Shown in pieces: positions 12,614 to 19,639 of a stretch of 26,330 nt of DNA. This DNA comes from Bog-756 sp035534835 (GTDB taxonomy: Bacteria > Actinomycetota > Acidimicrobiia > Acidimicrobiales > RAAP-2). Position numbers and translations under genes: made by a program. Numbering within the stretch: the first letter of the stretch is position 1; the number at the start of each line of letters is the position of its first letter. The notes under the pieces are model-generated. The model ran no database searches, was not told the origin of the DNA, and was given only the letters and a program-made list of their open reading frames with translations. The stretch spans positions 1 to 26,330 of the forward strand of contig DATLRE010000050.1 of assembly GCA_035534835.1 (NCBI GenBank), written 5' to 3'.

Positions 12614-15337
12614 TCAGACGGACCAGGGGTCGGAGGTGTCGGGGTCGATTCCGTAGGTGACGACGGCCTTGGCCGCCGTGCCCCGGGGCACGGCGCCGTC
12701 CGCCTCGAGGCCCCCGAGCACGGCCACGACGACGTGGGCGGCGTCGATCTCGAAGAAGCGTCGGAGCACCTCCCGGGTGTCGGAGCGCCCGAAGCCGTCG
12801 GTGCCGAGCGAGGTGTACGGACGCGGCATCCAGCGGGCCACCTGGTCGGGCACCGCCCGCATGTAGTCGGTGACGGCCACGATCGGCCCGGCCGGGCCTC
12901 CGAGCTCGCGGGTGACCAGCGGCACCCTGCCGGCCTCGTCGGGGTGGAGGCGGTCGTGGCGTTCCGCGGCGAGTGCCTCCTCGCGCAGCGACTTGTACGA
13001 GGTGACCGACCAGATGTCGGTGGCCACGCCCCACGTCCCGGCCAGCAGCTCCCGGGCCTCCGCCGCCGCCCGCCAGGCCGTCCCCGAGAACAGGACGGTG
13101 GCGCGGGGGGCGTCCGGGCCCACGCCTTCGGGAGGCCCGGCGAAGCGGTACATCCCGCGGACCGTCCCGAGGCGCACCCGCTCGGCCTCGTCCGGGTCGT
13201 CGGGCAGGGCCGGCATGGTGTAGTTCTCGTTGTAGAGGGTCAGGTACCAGTACCGGTCCTCCGCGTCCGGCCCGGTCATCCGTCGGATCCCGTCCTCCAT
13301 CAGGACCGCCAGCTCGTAGGCGAACGCCGGGTCGTACGCGGCGACCGAGGGGTAGGCCGACGCCAGGAGCAGCGAGTGCCCGTCCTGGTGCTGGAGCCCC
13401 TCGCCGTTGAGGGTGGTCCGCCCCGCCGTGCACCCGAGCAGGAAGCCGCGGCCCCGGCTGTCGCCGAGCGCCCACAGCAGGTCGCCCACCCGCTGGAACC
13501 CGAACATCGAATAGAAGAGGTAGCACGGGATGAGCGACTCGCCCCACGTGGCGTACGCGGTGGCCGCCGCCGTGAACGTGGCCGTGGCCCCCGTCTCGGT
13601 GATGCCTTCCTGGAGCACCTGGCCGGTGGCACTCTCGGCGTAGTGGAGGGCGAGGCCGGCGTCCACCGGCGTGTAGTGCTGGCCGTCCGGCGCGTAGATC
13701 TGGACCTCGCTGATGATCGACTCCAGTCCGAAGGTCCGGGCCTCGTCGGACACGATCGGCACGACGCGCCGGCCGATCCCGGGGTCGCGGGTGAGCGACC
13801 GGAGGAGGCGGGCGAAGGCCATCGTGGTCGAGACCTCCTGGCGGCCCGAGCCGGCGAGCAGGTCGGCGAACCCGGACGGCTCCGGAGGTGGCAGGGGGGC
13901 GGCGCGCACCACCCGACGGGGCAGCGGGCCGCCCAGCGCCCGTCGCCGTTCGGCCAGGTAGCGGCCGGCGGGGGAGTCCGGGGTGGGGCGGTAGTAGGGC
14001 GGGAGGTCGGCGTCGAGGTCGGCCTCGGCGATCTCCTCGTGCAGGAAGAGCCGGTCGCGCAGCGCACGCAGCTGGTCCTTCGTCAGCTTCTTGATCTGGT
14101 GGGTGGCGTTCCGGGACTCGATCTCGGGTCCGAGCGTCCAGCCCTTGACGGTCTTGGCCAGGATGGCCGTGGGGGCGCCGGTGTGCTCCGTGGCCGCCCG
14201 GTAGGCGGCATAGAGCTTCCGGTAGTCGTGGCCACCCCGGGGGAGGCTCTGCAGCTCGGCGTCGCTCAGGTGCTCGACCAGGGCCCGTAGCCGGGGGTCG
14301 GGCCCGAAGAAGTGCTCCCGGATGTACGCGCCCGGCTCGGTCGAGTACTTCTGGAACTCCCCGTCGACAGTCTCGTTCATCTTCGCCAGCAGGAGGCCGT
14401 CCACGTCGCGGGCGAGCAGTTCGTCCCAGTTCCGACCCCAGATCACCTTGATCACGTTCCAGCCCGCCCCGCGCAGGGTGGCCTCGAACTCCTGGATGAC
14501 CTTCCCGTTGCCGCGCACCGGCCCGTCGAGGCGCTGCAGGTTGCAGTTGACGACGAGGGTGAGGTTGTCGAGGTGCTCGCGGCCGGCCATGCCGAGGAGG
14601 GCCATCGTCTCGGGCTCGTCGAACTCTCCGTCGCCCACGAAGCCCCACACCCGGCTCCGCGAGGTGTCGGCGAGGTCGCGCGCCTCGAGATAGCGGGCCA
14701 GGTGGGCCTGGGCGATGGCGTTGACCGGGCCCAGCCCCATCGACACCGTGGGGTACTCCCAGAATCCGGGCATCAGCCGGGGATGGGGATAGGAGGACAG
14801 GCCGTCGCCCCCGACCTCGAAGCGGAAGTTGTCGAGCTCGTCCTCGGACAGGCGGCCCTCGACGAACGCCCGGCCGTAGATGCCCGGCGAGGCGTGGCCC
14901 TGGAAGTACACCTGGTCGCCCGGGCCGTCGTCCTTGCCCCGGAAGAAGTGGTTGAACCCGACCTCGTACAGCGCCGCCGAACTGGCGTAGGTGGCGAGGT
15001 GGCCGCCGATGGCGTCGGAGCGGATGTTGGCCCGGACGACCATGACGGCGGCGTTCCACCGGATGTACGCGCGGATGCGGCGCTCGAGGTGCTCGTCCCC
15101 GGGGAACTCCGGCTCGGCGTCGGACGGGATGGTGTTCACGTACGGGGTCGACACCGGAATCGGGAAGTCCACCTGGGCGTGACGGGCCCGCTCCAGGACC
15201 CGCATGAGGAGGTACCGGGCCCGGTTGCGACCGTGGACCCGGACCACGTCGTCGAAGGCGGCCAGCCATTCCTCGGTCTCCACCGGGTCGAGATCGGGAA
15301 GCTGATGGGCGACTCCGTCGAAGAGCATCCCGCCCAT
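12614..15337 (-). CDS. aceE: Pyruvate dehydrogenase E1 component, homodimeric type
   Basis: AceE (907 residues) decarboxylates pyruvate with thiamine diphosphate and passes the acetyl group to lipoyl-E2. The length is normal for the homodimeric E1 of actinobacteria and proteobacteria. The TPP motif runs from GDGEFDEPE (235-243) to N267 in NCNLQRLDG. Other family blocks are SDAIGGHLATYASSA (from 107), FQGHASPGIYGRAF (from 145), GHDYRKLYAAY and the C-terminal transketolase-like domain. ATG 15337 is chosen by homology. ATG 15328 is possible, and the frame upstream to 15487 is not protein-like. It is transcribed alone, away from E2 and E3, which lie about 4 kb off on the other strand. Confidence 0.95.
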   Translation of the reverse strand: MGGMLFDGVAHQLPDLDPVETEEWLAAFDDVVRVHGRNRARYLLMRVLERARHAQVDFPIPVSTPYVNTIPSDAEPEFPGDEHLERRIRAYIRWNAAVMVVRANIRSDAIGGHLATYASSAALYEVGFNHFFRGKDDGPGDQVYFQGHASPGIYGRAFVEGRLSEDELDNFRFEVGGDGLSSYPHPRLMPGFWEYPTVSMGLGPVNAIAQAHLARYLEARDLADTSRSRVWGFVGDGEFDEPETMALLGMAGREHLDNLTLVVNCNLQRLDGPVRGNGKVIQEFEATLRGAGWNVIKVIWGRNWDELLARDVDGLLLAKMNETVDGEFQKYSTEPGAYIREHFFGPDPRLRALVEHLSDAELQSLPRGGHDYRKLYAAYRAATEHTGAPTAILAKTVKGWTLGPEIESRNATHQIKKLTKDQLRALRDRLFLHEEIAEADLDADLPPYYRPTPDSPAGRYLAERRRALGGPLPRRVVRAAPLPPPEPSGFADLLAGSGRQEVSTTMAFARLLRSLTRDPGIGRRVVPIVSDEARTFGLESIISEVQIYAPDGQHYTPVDAGLALHYAESATGQVLQEGITETGATATFTAAATAYATWGESLIPCYLFYSMFGFQRVGDLLWALGDSRGRGFLLGCTAGRTTLNGEGLQHQDGHSLLLASAYPSVAAYDPAFAYELAVLMEDGIRRMTGPDAEDRYWYLTLYNENYTMPALPDDPDEAERVRLGTVRGMYRFAGPPEGVGPDAPRATVLFSGTAWRAAAEARELLAGTWGVATDIWSVTSYKSLREEALAAERHDRLHPDEAGRVPLVTRELGGPAGPIVAVTDYMRAVPDQVARWMPRPYTSLGTDGFGRSDTREVLRRFFEIDAAHVVVAVLGGLEADGAVPRGTAAKAVVTYGIDPDTSDPWSV

Positions 15338-15455
15338 GTTCCCACCACGGCGGCTCCTCCGCGCCGTCGGGCCGATCCCGGACGGGACCCGGGCCGGGTC
15401 GTGCCGCCGCCGGACCCCGGGTCGGGGCGTGCGCCCGGTGCGCGCGTCGAGCGGG

Positions 15456-15461
15456 CATGCT
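15456..15461 (+). promoter_or_regulatory. -10-like CATGCT of rnhA
   Basis: CATGCT is followed by six bases and ATG 15468. The spacing equals that of the other putative leaderless starts, but the first base departs from TANNNT. Confidence 0.3.
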
Positions 15462-15467
15462 GGGGTC

Positions 15468-15953
15468 ATGGACGACGCGCCGACCATCGCCTACACCGAC
15501 GGCTCGTGCCTCGGGAACCCGGGGCCCGGCGGATGGGCGTGGGCCGTCGACGGCGGACCGTCGGACTCGGGCGGCGAGCCACACACCACCAACCAGCGGA
15601 TGGAGGTCCTGGCCGTGATCCGGGCCCTCGAGTCGCTGCCGGGCGCGGTCCACGTGGTCAGCGACTCCACCTACGTCGTCAATTGCTTCCGCCAGCAGTG
15701 GTACGCGGGCTGGAGGCGTCGGGGGTGGAAGAACTCCCAGGGGAAGCCTGTGGCCAACCGGGACCTGTGGGAGCGGCTCTTCGCCCTGGCCCTCGACCCG
15801 TCCCGCCCCGTCACCTTCGCCTGGGTCAAGGGACACTCGGGCGACCGGATGAACGATGTCGTCGACGCCCTGGCCACGGCCGCAGCCGCCCGTCAGGACG
15901 CCACGGGGCCGCCGCCGGACCCGGGTTTTGGCCAAGGGCAGCTGCTCCCGTAA
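15468..15953 (+). CDS. rnhA: Ribonuclease HI
   Basis: RNase HI (161 residues) cuts the RNA strand of RNA-DNA hybrids with two metal ions. The full catalytic set is present: D11 in YTDGSCLGNPG, E46 in NQRMEVLA, D66 in VVSDSTYV, H123 in VKGHSGD and D133 in VVDALA. The basic handle region (WRRRGWKNSQGKP) is also kept. The ATG start removes a non-homologous upstream extension and is preceded by CATGCT at six bases. It is divergent from aceE. Its stop codon TAA doubles as the first bases of the next gene's -10 element. Confidence 0.95.
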   Translation: MDDAPTIAYTDGSCLGNPGPGGWAWAVDGGPSDSGGEPHTTNQRMEVLAVIRALESLPGAVHVVSDSTYVVNCFRQQWYAGWRRRGWKNSQGKPVANRDLWERLFALALDPSRPVTFAWVKGHSGDRMNDVVDALATAAAARQDATGPPPDPGFGQGQLLP

Positions 15954-15956
15954 TCT
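15928..15956 (+). promoter_or_regulatory. Promoter TTGGCC-17-TAATCT of the SDR gene
   Basis: TTGGCC (15928-15933), a 17-base spacer and TAATCT (15951-15956) make the most complete promoter in the window. The -10 begins with the TAA stop of rnhA. Six bases separate it from ATG 15963, so the mRNA is probably leaderless. Confidence 0.6.
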
Positions 15957-15962
15957 CTCGCC

Positions 15963-16730
15963 ATGGAGATCAACGGAAGTTCGGCAATCATCACGGGAGG
16001 CGCCTCGGGCCTGGGTGAGGCGACGGCCCGCAAGCTCGCCTCCGACGGCGTGCGCGTCACCGTGTTCGACCGCAACGAGGAGCGGGCCAAGGAGGTCGTG
16101 GCCGAGATCGGCGGCACCGCCAACTACGTGGCCGGTGACGTCACCGATCCGGACGACTGCCAGAAGGCGGTCGACCAGGCGGCCGACGGCGGGAACCTGC
16201 GGATCGCCGTGAACTGTGCCGGGACCGGCTGGGTCGGACGCGTCATCAACCGGGACGGCTCGCCCCACGACCTCGCCCCGTTCAAGTTCATCCAGGACCT
16301 GAACGTCATCGGGACGTTCAACGTGATGACGAAGGCGGCGTCTGCCATGGCCACCGTCGAGCCGCAGGCCAACGGCGAGCGCGGCGTGATCGTCAACACC
16401 GCCTCGGTCGCCGCGTTCGACGGTCAGATCGGGCAGCTGGCCTACTCGGCATCGAAGGGCGCCGTCGTCGGCATGACGCTGCCCGCCGCCCGCGACCTCG
16501 CCGTCGTCGGCATCCGCGTCCTTGCCATCGCCCCGGGCCTGTTCGACACCCCGCTGCTGGCCATGCTGCCCGACGAGGCCCGCGACGCGCTGGCCCAGTC
16601 GGTCAACTTCCCGAAGCGCCTGGGCAACCCGGCCGAGTACGGCGCCCTGGTGGCCCACATCGCCACCAACAGCTACCTCAACGCCGAGGTCATCCGCCTC
16701 GACGGCGGCATCCGGATGCCGCCCAAGTAG
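15963..16730 (+). CDS. SDR oxidoreductase, type-2 3-hydroxyacyl-CoA dehydrogenase-like
   Basis: This 255-residue classical short-chain dehydrogenase has the NAD site TGGASGLG (11-18), the NCAG motif, and catalytic S148, Y161 and K165 (YSASK). The C-terminal wording (APGLFDTPLLAMLP, RLGNPAEYGALV, NAEVIRLDGGIRM) closely follows human HSD17B10 and its bacterial relatives, which oxidise 3-hydroxyacyl-CoA with NAD. The fatty-acid beta-oxidation role is inferred from that likeness. The ATG start is supported by TAATCT six bases upstream. A short palindromic GGCGCC pair (16739-16744 and 16761-16766) after the stop may be a weak terminator. Confidence 0.9.
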   Translation: MEINGSSAIITGGASGLGEATARKLASDGVRVTVFDRNEERAKEVVAEIGGTANYVAGDVTDPDDCQKAVDQAADGGNLRIAVNCAGTGWVGRVINRDGSPHDLAPFKFIQDLNVIGTFNVMTKAASAMATVEPQANGERGVIVNTASVAAFDGQIGQLAYSASKGAVVGMTLPAARDLAVVGIRVLAIAPGLFDTPLLAMLPDEARDALAQSVNFPKRLGNPAEYGALVAHIATNSYLNAEVIRLDGGIRMPPK

Positions 16731-16803
16731 CAGGGCGCGGCGCCGGGCCCCGTTCCACCGGGCGCCTGGCGTCACCCACTTCCGGCCGGTCGGAGGCGGC
16801 GGG

Positions 16804-16809
16804 TAGGGT
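16804..16809 (+). promoter_or_regulatory. -10-like TAGGGT of the ABC transporter operon
   Basis: TAGGGT is followed by 12 bases and ATG 16822. This predicts a very short leader of about six bases without a ribosome site. Confidence 0.35.
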
Positions 16810-16821
16810 CGGGTCGTTCCT

Positions 16822-17814
16822 ATGACCACGACCAGCCCGTCCCCGACCGTCGGACCGGTGGACCGAGTCCCCGACATCATCCGCACCGAGCGGCTGACCA
16901 AGGTCTACCCCGGGTCCGACCTCCGGGCGGTCGACGACCTCGACCTGGTGGTCGCAACGGGGGAGATCTTCGGGTTGCTCGGCCCGAACGGAGCCGGCAA
17001 GACGACCACCGCCGGGATGCTCACCACCCGGGTGACACCGACCTCGGGCTCGGCCCATGTCGGCGGCATCGACGTCGTCCGCCACCCGGCGCTGGCCAAG
17101 CAGATCCTCGGCATCGTCAGCCAGCAGAACACCCTGGACCGCCAGCTGACGGTCTGGGAGAACCTCTACTTCCACGGCCGGCTGTTCGGGATCCCGGCGA
17201 AGGAGTCCCGCCGCGAGGCCGACCGGCTGCTCGAACAGTTCCAGCTCGACAACTGGGCATCGTCGTCGGTCTACGCCCTGTCCGGCGGCATGGCCCAGCG
17301 CCTCATGGTCGCGAGGGCGATCTTCCACCGACCGGCGGTGCTCTTCCTCGACGAGCCGACCGCGGGCCTCGACCCACAGAGCCGACTGGCGCTGTGGGAC
17401 GTCCTCCGCGAGCTGAACCGGGACGGCCAGACGATCCTCCTCACCACGCACTACATGGAGGAGGCCGACCAACTGTGCGGACGGGTCGCCATCATGGACA
17501 GGGGAAGGATCCTGGCGCTCGACACCCCGGCCGCCCTCACGAGCCAGATCGACGCCGACACCATCGTCACCGTGACCGCGGTCGGCGACCGGGACGCCCT
17601 GGGGCGGGCGCTGGTCGAGCGGGTCCCCGGGATCACGCAGACCCGCCCGGTCGACGGCGGGGTCGAGATCCACGTGAAGGGGAAGGGCCGGCTCCTGCCC
17701 GCCGTCGTCACCGGCGCCGAGGACGCGGGATTCCCGGTCCTCGACATCTCGGTGACCGAGCCCACCCTCGAGACGGTGTTCATCGAACTCACCGGCAAGG
17801 AGCTCCGCGACTGA
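16822..17814 (+). CDS. ABC transporter ATP-binding protein (DrrA-like)
   Basis: This 330-residue ATPase drives the ABC-2 permease encoded next to it. Motifs are Walker A GPNGAGKTT (54-62), Q-loop QQNTLD (101-106), signature LSGGMAQR (153-160), Walker B VLFLDEPT (173-180), and the H-loop at H210 (TTHYMEEAD). The C-terminal 100 residues form the extension seen in DrrA/CcmA-type drug or lipid exporters. The N-terminal 20 residues are a variable tail. The substrate is unknown. The stop overlaps the permease start as TGATG, so the pair is co-translated. Confidence 0.93.
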   Translation: MTTTSPSPTVGPVDRVPDIIRTERLTKVYPGSDLRAVDDLDLVVATGEIFGLLGPNGAGKTTTAGMLTTRVTPTSGSAHVGGIDVVRHPALAKQILGIVSQQNTLDRQLTVWENLYFHGRLFGIPAKESRREADRLLEQFQLDNWASSSVYALSGGMAQRLMVARAIFHRPAVLFLDEPTAGLDPQSRLALWDVLRELNRDGQTILLTTHYMEEADQLCGRVAIMDRGRILALDTPAALTSQIDADTIVTVTAVGDRDALGRALVERVPGITQTRPVDGGVEIHVKGKGRLLPAVVTGAEDAGFPVLDISVTEPTLETVFIELTGKELRD

Positions 17815-18689
17815 TGGCCGTCGTCGCCTCCTCCACCCCTCCCTCCGTCCGACTGCGACCCGGGCACTCCGCCCTGGCCGCCGGCCGGAGCGCGCTGTGG
17901 GCCCTGATCCTCCGTGACCTCGTGGTCCTGCGCAGGCACCTCTTCGAGTTCGTCGCCCGGACGCTGATCCAGCCGTTCCTCCTGTGCTTCGTGTTCCTCT
18001 ACGTCTTCCCCAAGATCGGCCAGGGGATCGGCGGCGCGAACCAGGCGGCGCAGTCGGAGTTCGCCACGGTCCTGGTCCCCGGGGTGGTCGGCATCTCGAT
18101 CCTGTTCCAGGGCGTGCAGTCGGTGGCGCTCACCATGTCCCAGGAGTTCGGCTACACCCGCGAGATCGAGGACCGGGTCCAGGCCCCGTGCCCCATCTGG
18201 CTCGTGGCCGTGGCCAAGGTGCTCTCCGGGGCGACCCAGGGCCTGCTGTCGGCGGCGCTCGTCCTCCCCATCGCCTCGGTCGTCCATGCCGAGGGGGTCG
18301 AGGCGCACCTGTCGCTCCACTGGTGGGTGGTCGTCACCGTCGTCCCGCTGGCCTGCGTGACGATGGCGTCGCTCGGGCTGCTGCTCGGTACGAGCTTCGA
18401 GCCACGCAACATCGGCCTCATGTTCGGGTTCATCATCCTGCCGGTGACGTTCCTCGGCGGCACCTACTACGCCTACACCCGGCTCGCCCCGGTCCAGGTC
18501 GGCGGGTGGCACTGGTTGCAGACGCTCGTGCTCGTCAACCCGCTGATCTACATCAACGAGGGGATGCGGGCCGCCTTCACCGACGCCCCGCACATGCCGC
18601 TCTACGTGGTCTATCCCGTGCTCGTCGCCTTCCTGGTGGCCTTCCTCGGTCTGGGCCTCCGGAACTTCCGCCACCGGGTGCTGTCCTGA
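17814..18689 (+). CDS. ABC-2 type transporter permease
   Basis: This 291-residue integral membrane protein shows about six hydrophobic segments. They include LIQPFLLCFVFLYVF near 50-65, the region around LVPGVVGISILFQGV, the stretches near SGATQGLLSAALVLP and VVTVVPLACVTMAS, and two at the C-terminus. An EFGYTREIEDRVQAP coupling-type loop lies in the middle, as in DrrB and other ABC-2 exporters of drugs, polysaccharides or lipids. ATG 17814 overlaps the ATPase stop (TGATG). A longer frame to 17394 is only an artefact inside the ATPase gene. A methyltransferase gene follows after 20 bases. Confidence 0.92.
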   Translation: MAVVASSTPPSVRLRPGHSALAAGRSALWALILRDLVVLRRHLFEFVARTLIQPFLLCFVFLYVFPKIGQGIGGANQAAQSEFATVLVPGVVGISILFQGVQSVALTMSQEFGYTREIEDRVQAPCPIWLVAVAKVLSGATQGLLSAALVLPIASVVHAEGVEAHLSLHWWVVVTVVPLACVTMASLGLLLGTSFEPRNIGLMFGFIILPVTFLGGTYYAYTRLAPVQVGGWHWLQTLVLVNPLIYINEGMRAAFTDAPHMPLYVVYPVLVAFLVAFLGLGLRNFRHRVLS

Positions 18690-18709
18690 TCGCTCCCGGA
18701 TCCGGGCAC

Positions 18710-19522
18710 GTGGACGGGGCCGGCAACGGGCGCTACCTCCTGGACAACCGGCTGGACGGCGCGGGCACACGGTTGGCCGCCATCGCCCGGCTCTTCGATC
18801 CCGTGTCGTTCCTCCACCTCGGGGCCACGGGGGTCGGCGCGGGCTGGCGCTGCTGGGAGGTCGGCGCCGGAGGTCCGACGGTGAGTGCCTGGCTGGCGCG
18901 GACGGTGGGGCGGACCGGTTCGGTGGTGGCCACCGACCTCGACCTCTCCCGATTCGGGGATCCACCGGAGGGGGTCACCGCACTCGTCCACGACGTCACC
19001 TCCGATCAGCCTCCGGGCGGGCCGTTCGACCTCATCCACGCCCGCCTCGTCCTCGTGCACCTGCCGTCCCGGACCGAGGTCGCGGCGTCCCTGGCCCGGG
19101 CCCTGCGGCCCGGCGGCTGGCTGGTCCTGGAGGACGCCGATCCCGCCTTGCAGCCGCTCGCGTGCATCTACGAACGGGGGCCCGACGAGGAGCTCGCCAA
19201 CCGCATCCGCGCCGGGTTCCGGGTGCTGCTGGCCGAGCGGGGCGCGGACCTGGCCTTCGGGCGCACGCTTCCGCGGCTCCTCCGCGACGTCGGACTCGTC
19301 GACGTCAGCGCGGACGCCTCCTTCCCGGTCGCCGGTCCCGTCGGTGCCGTACTCGAGCGGATCACGGTGGAGCAGCTCCGGGATGCCCTGGTCGGCGGCG
19401 GAGCGGCGACCGATGCCGAGATCGATCGTCACCTGGCCAACCTGGCCGCCGGCGGGCTCGACCTCACGACGGCACCGCTCGTGTCCGCGCGGGGGCGCCG
19501 ACCGGACGTGCCCGTCGCGTGA
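18710..19522 (+). CDS. SAM-dependent methyltransferase (class I)
   Basis: This 270-residue protein begins with YLLDNRLDGAGTRL...LFDPVS, a lead-in I associate with a group of actinobacterial UbiE-like methyltransferases. The SAM motif is CWEVGAGGP (48-56), with an acidic ribose ligand at D76 (VVATDLD). Later motifs are HARLVLVHLP and LRPGGWLVLEDADP. The methyl acceptor is unknown. The start is uncertain. GTG 18710 fits the family lead-in but has no clear ribosome site. Coupling to the permease stop 20 bases upstream is likely, which suggests a product that is methylated and exported, though this is only inference. Confidence 0.85.
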   Translation: MDGAGNGRYLLDNRLDGAGTRLAAIARLFDPVSFLHLGATGVGAGWRCWEVGAGGPTVSAWLARTVGRTGSVVATDLDLSRFGDPPEGVTALVHDVTSDQPPGGPFDLIHARLVLVHLPSRTEVAASLARALRPGGWLVLEDADPALQPLACIYERGPDEELANRIRAGFRVLLAERGADLAFGRTLPRLLRDVGLVDVSADASFPVAGPVGAVLERITVEQLRDALVGGGAATDAEIDRHLANLAAGGLDLTTAPLVSARGRRPDVPVA

Positions 19523-19565
19523 GACGGGTGCCGCGATGCCGAAGTGGGATTCGGGCGCGGACCGG

Positions 19566-19571
19566 TAGGCT
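19566..19571 (+). promoter_or_regulatory. -10-like TAGGCT of the lpdA operon
   Basis: TAGGCT lies 73 bases before the lpdA ATG, but 11 bases before a GTG that opens an 18-codon upstream ORF. A transcript starting near 19578 would have that GTG about five bases from its 5' end. Confidence 0.4.
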
Positions 19572-19582
19572 GGTCAGCACGC

Positions 19583-19639
19583 GTGCCGCACGGACCCACG
19601 AGCGCCCGACGGCCGACGGCCGACACGACGACATCCTGA
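19583..19639 (+). CDS. Possible 18-codon upstream ORF of lpdA
   Basis: GTG 19583 opens 18 codons (beginning MPHGPTSARR) and ends in a TGA that overlaps the lpdA start as TGATG. The position next to a -10-like element suggests a near-leaderless ORF that delivers ribosomes to lpdA, whose ATG has no good ribosome site. It could also be chance. Confidence 0.3.
   Translation: MPHGPTSARRPTADTTTS

Noticed and set aside
11717..14290. An 857-codon open frame antisense to aceE and the HhH-GPD gene
   Set aside because: No protein-like motifs, and Arg/Gly/Val composition typical of the strand opposite to GC-rich codons. aceE is unmistakable in this stretch.
12486..16901. A 1471-codon open frame on the minus strand
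   Set aside because: It runs out of frame through aceE and antisense through rnhA and the SDR gene, and its translation is Arg/Pro/Gly-rich with no domain. Long empty frames are expected at this GC content.
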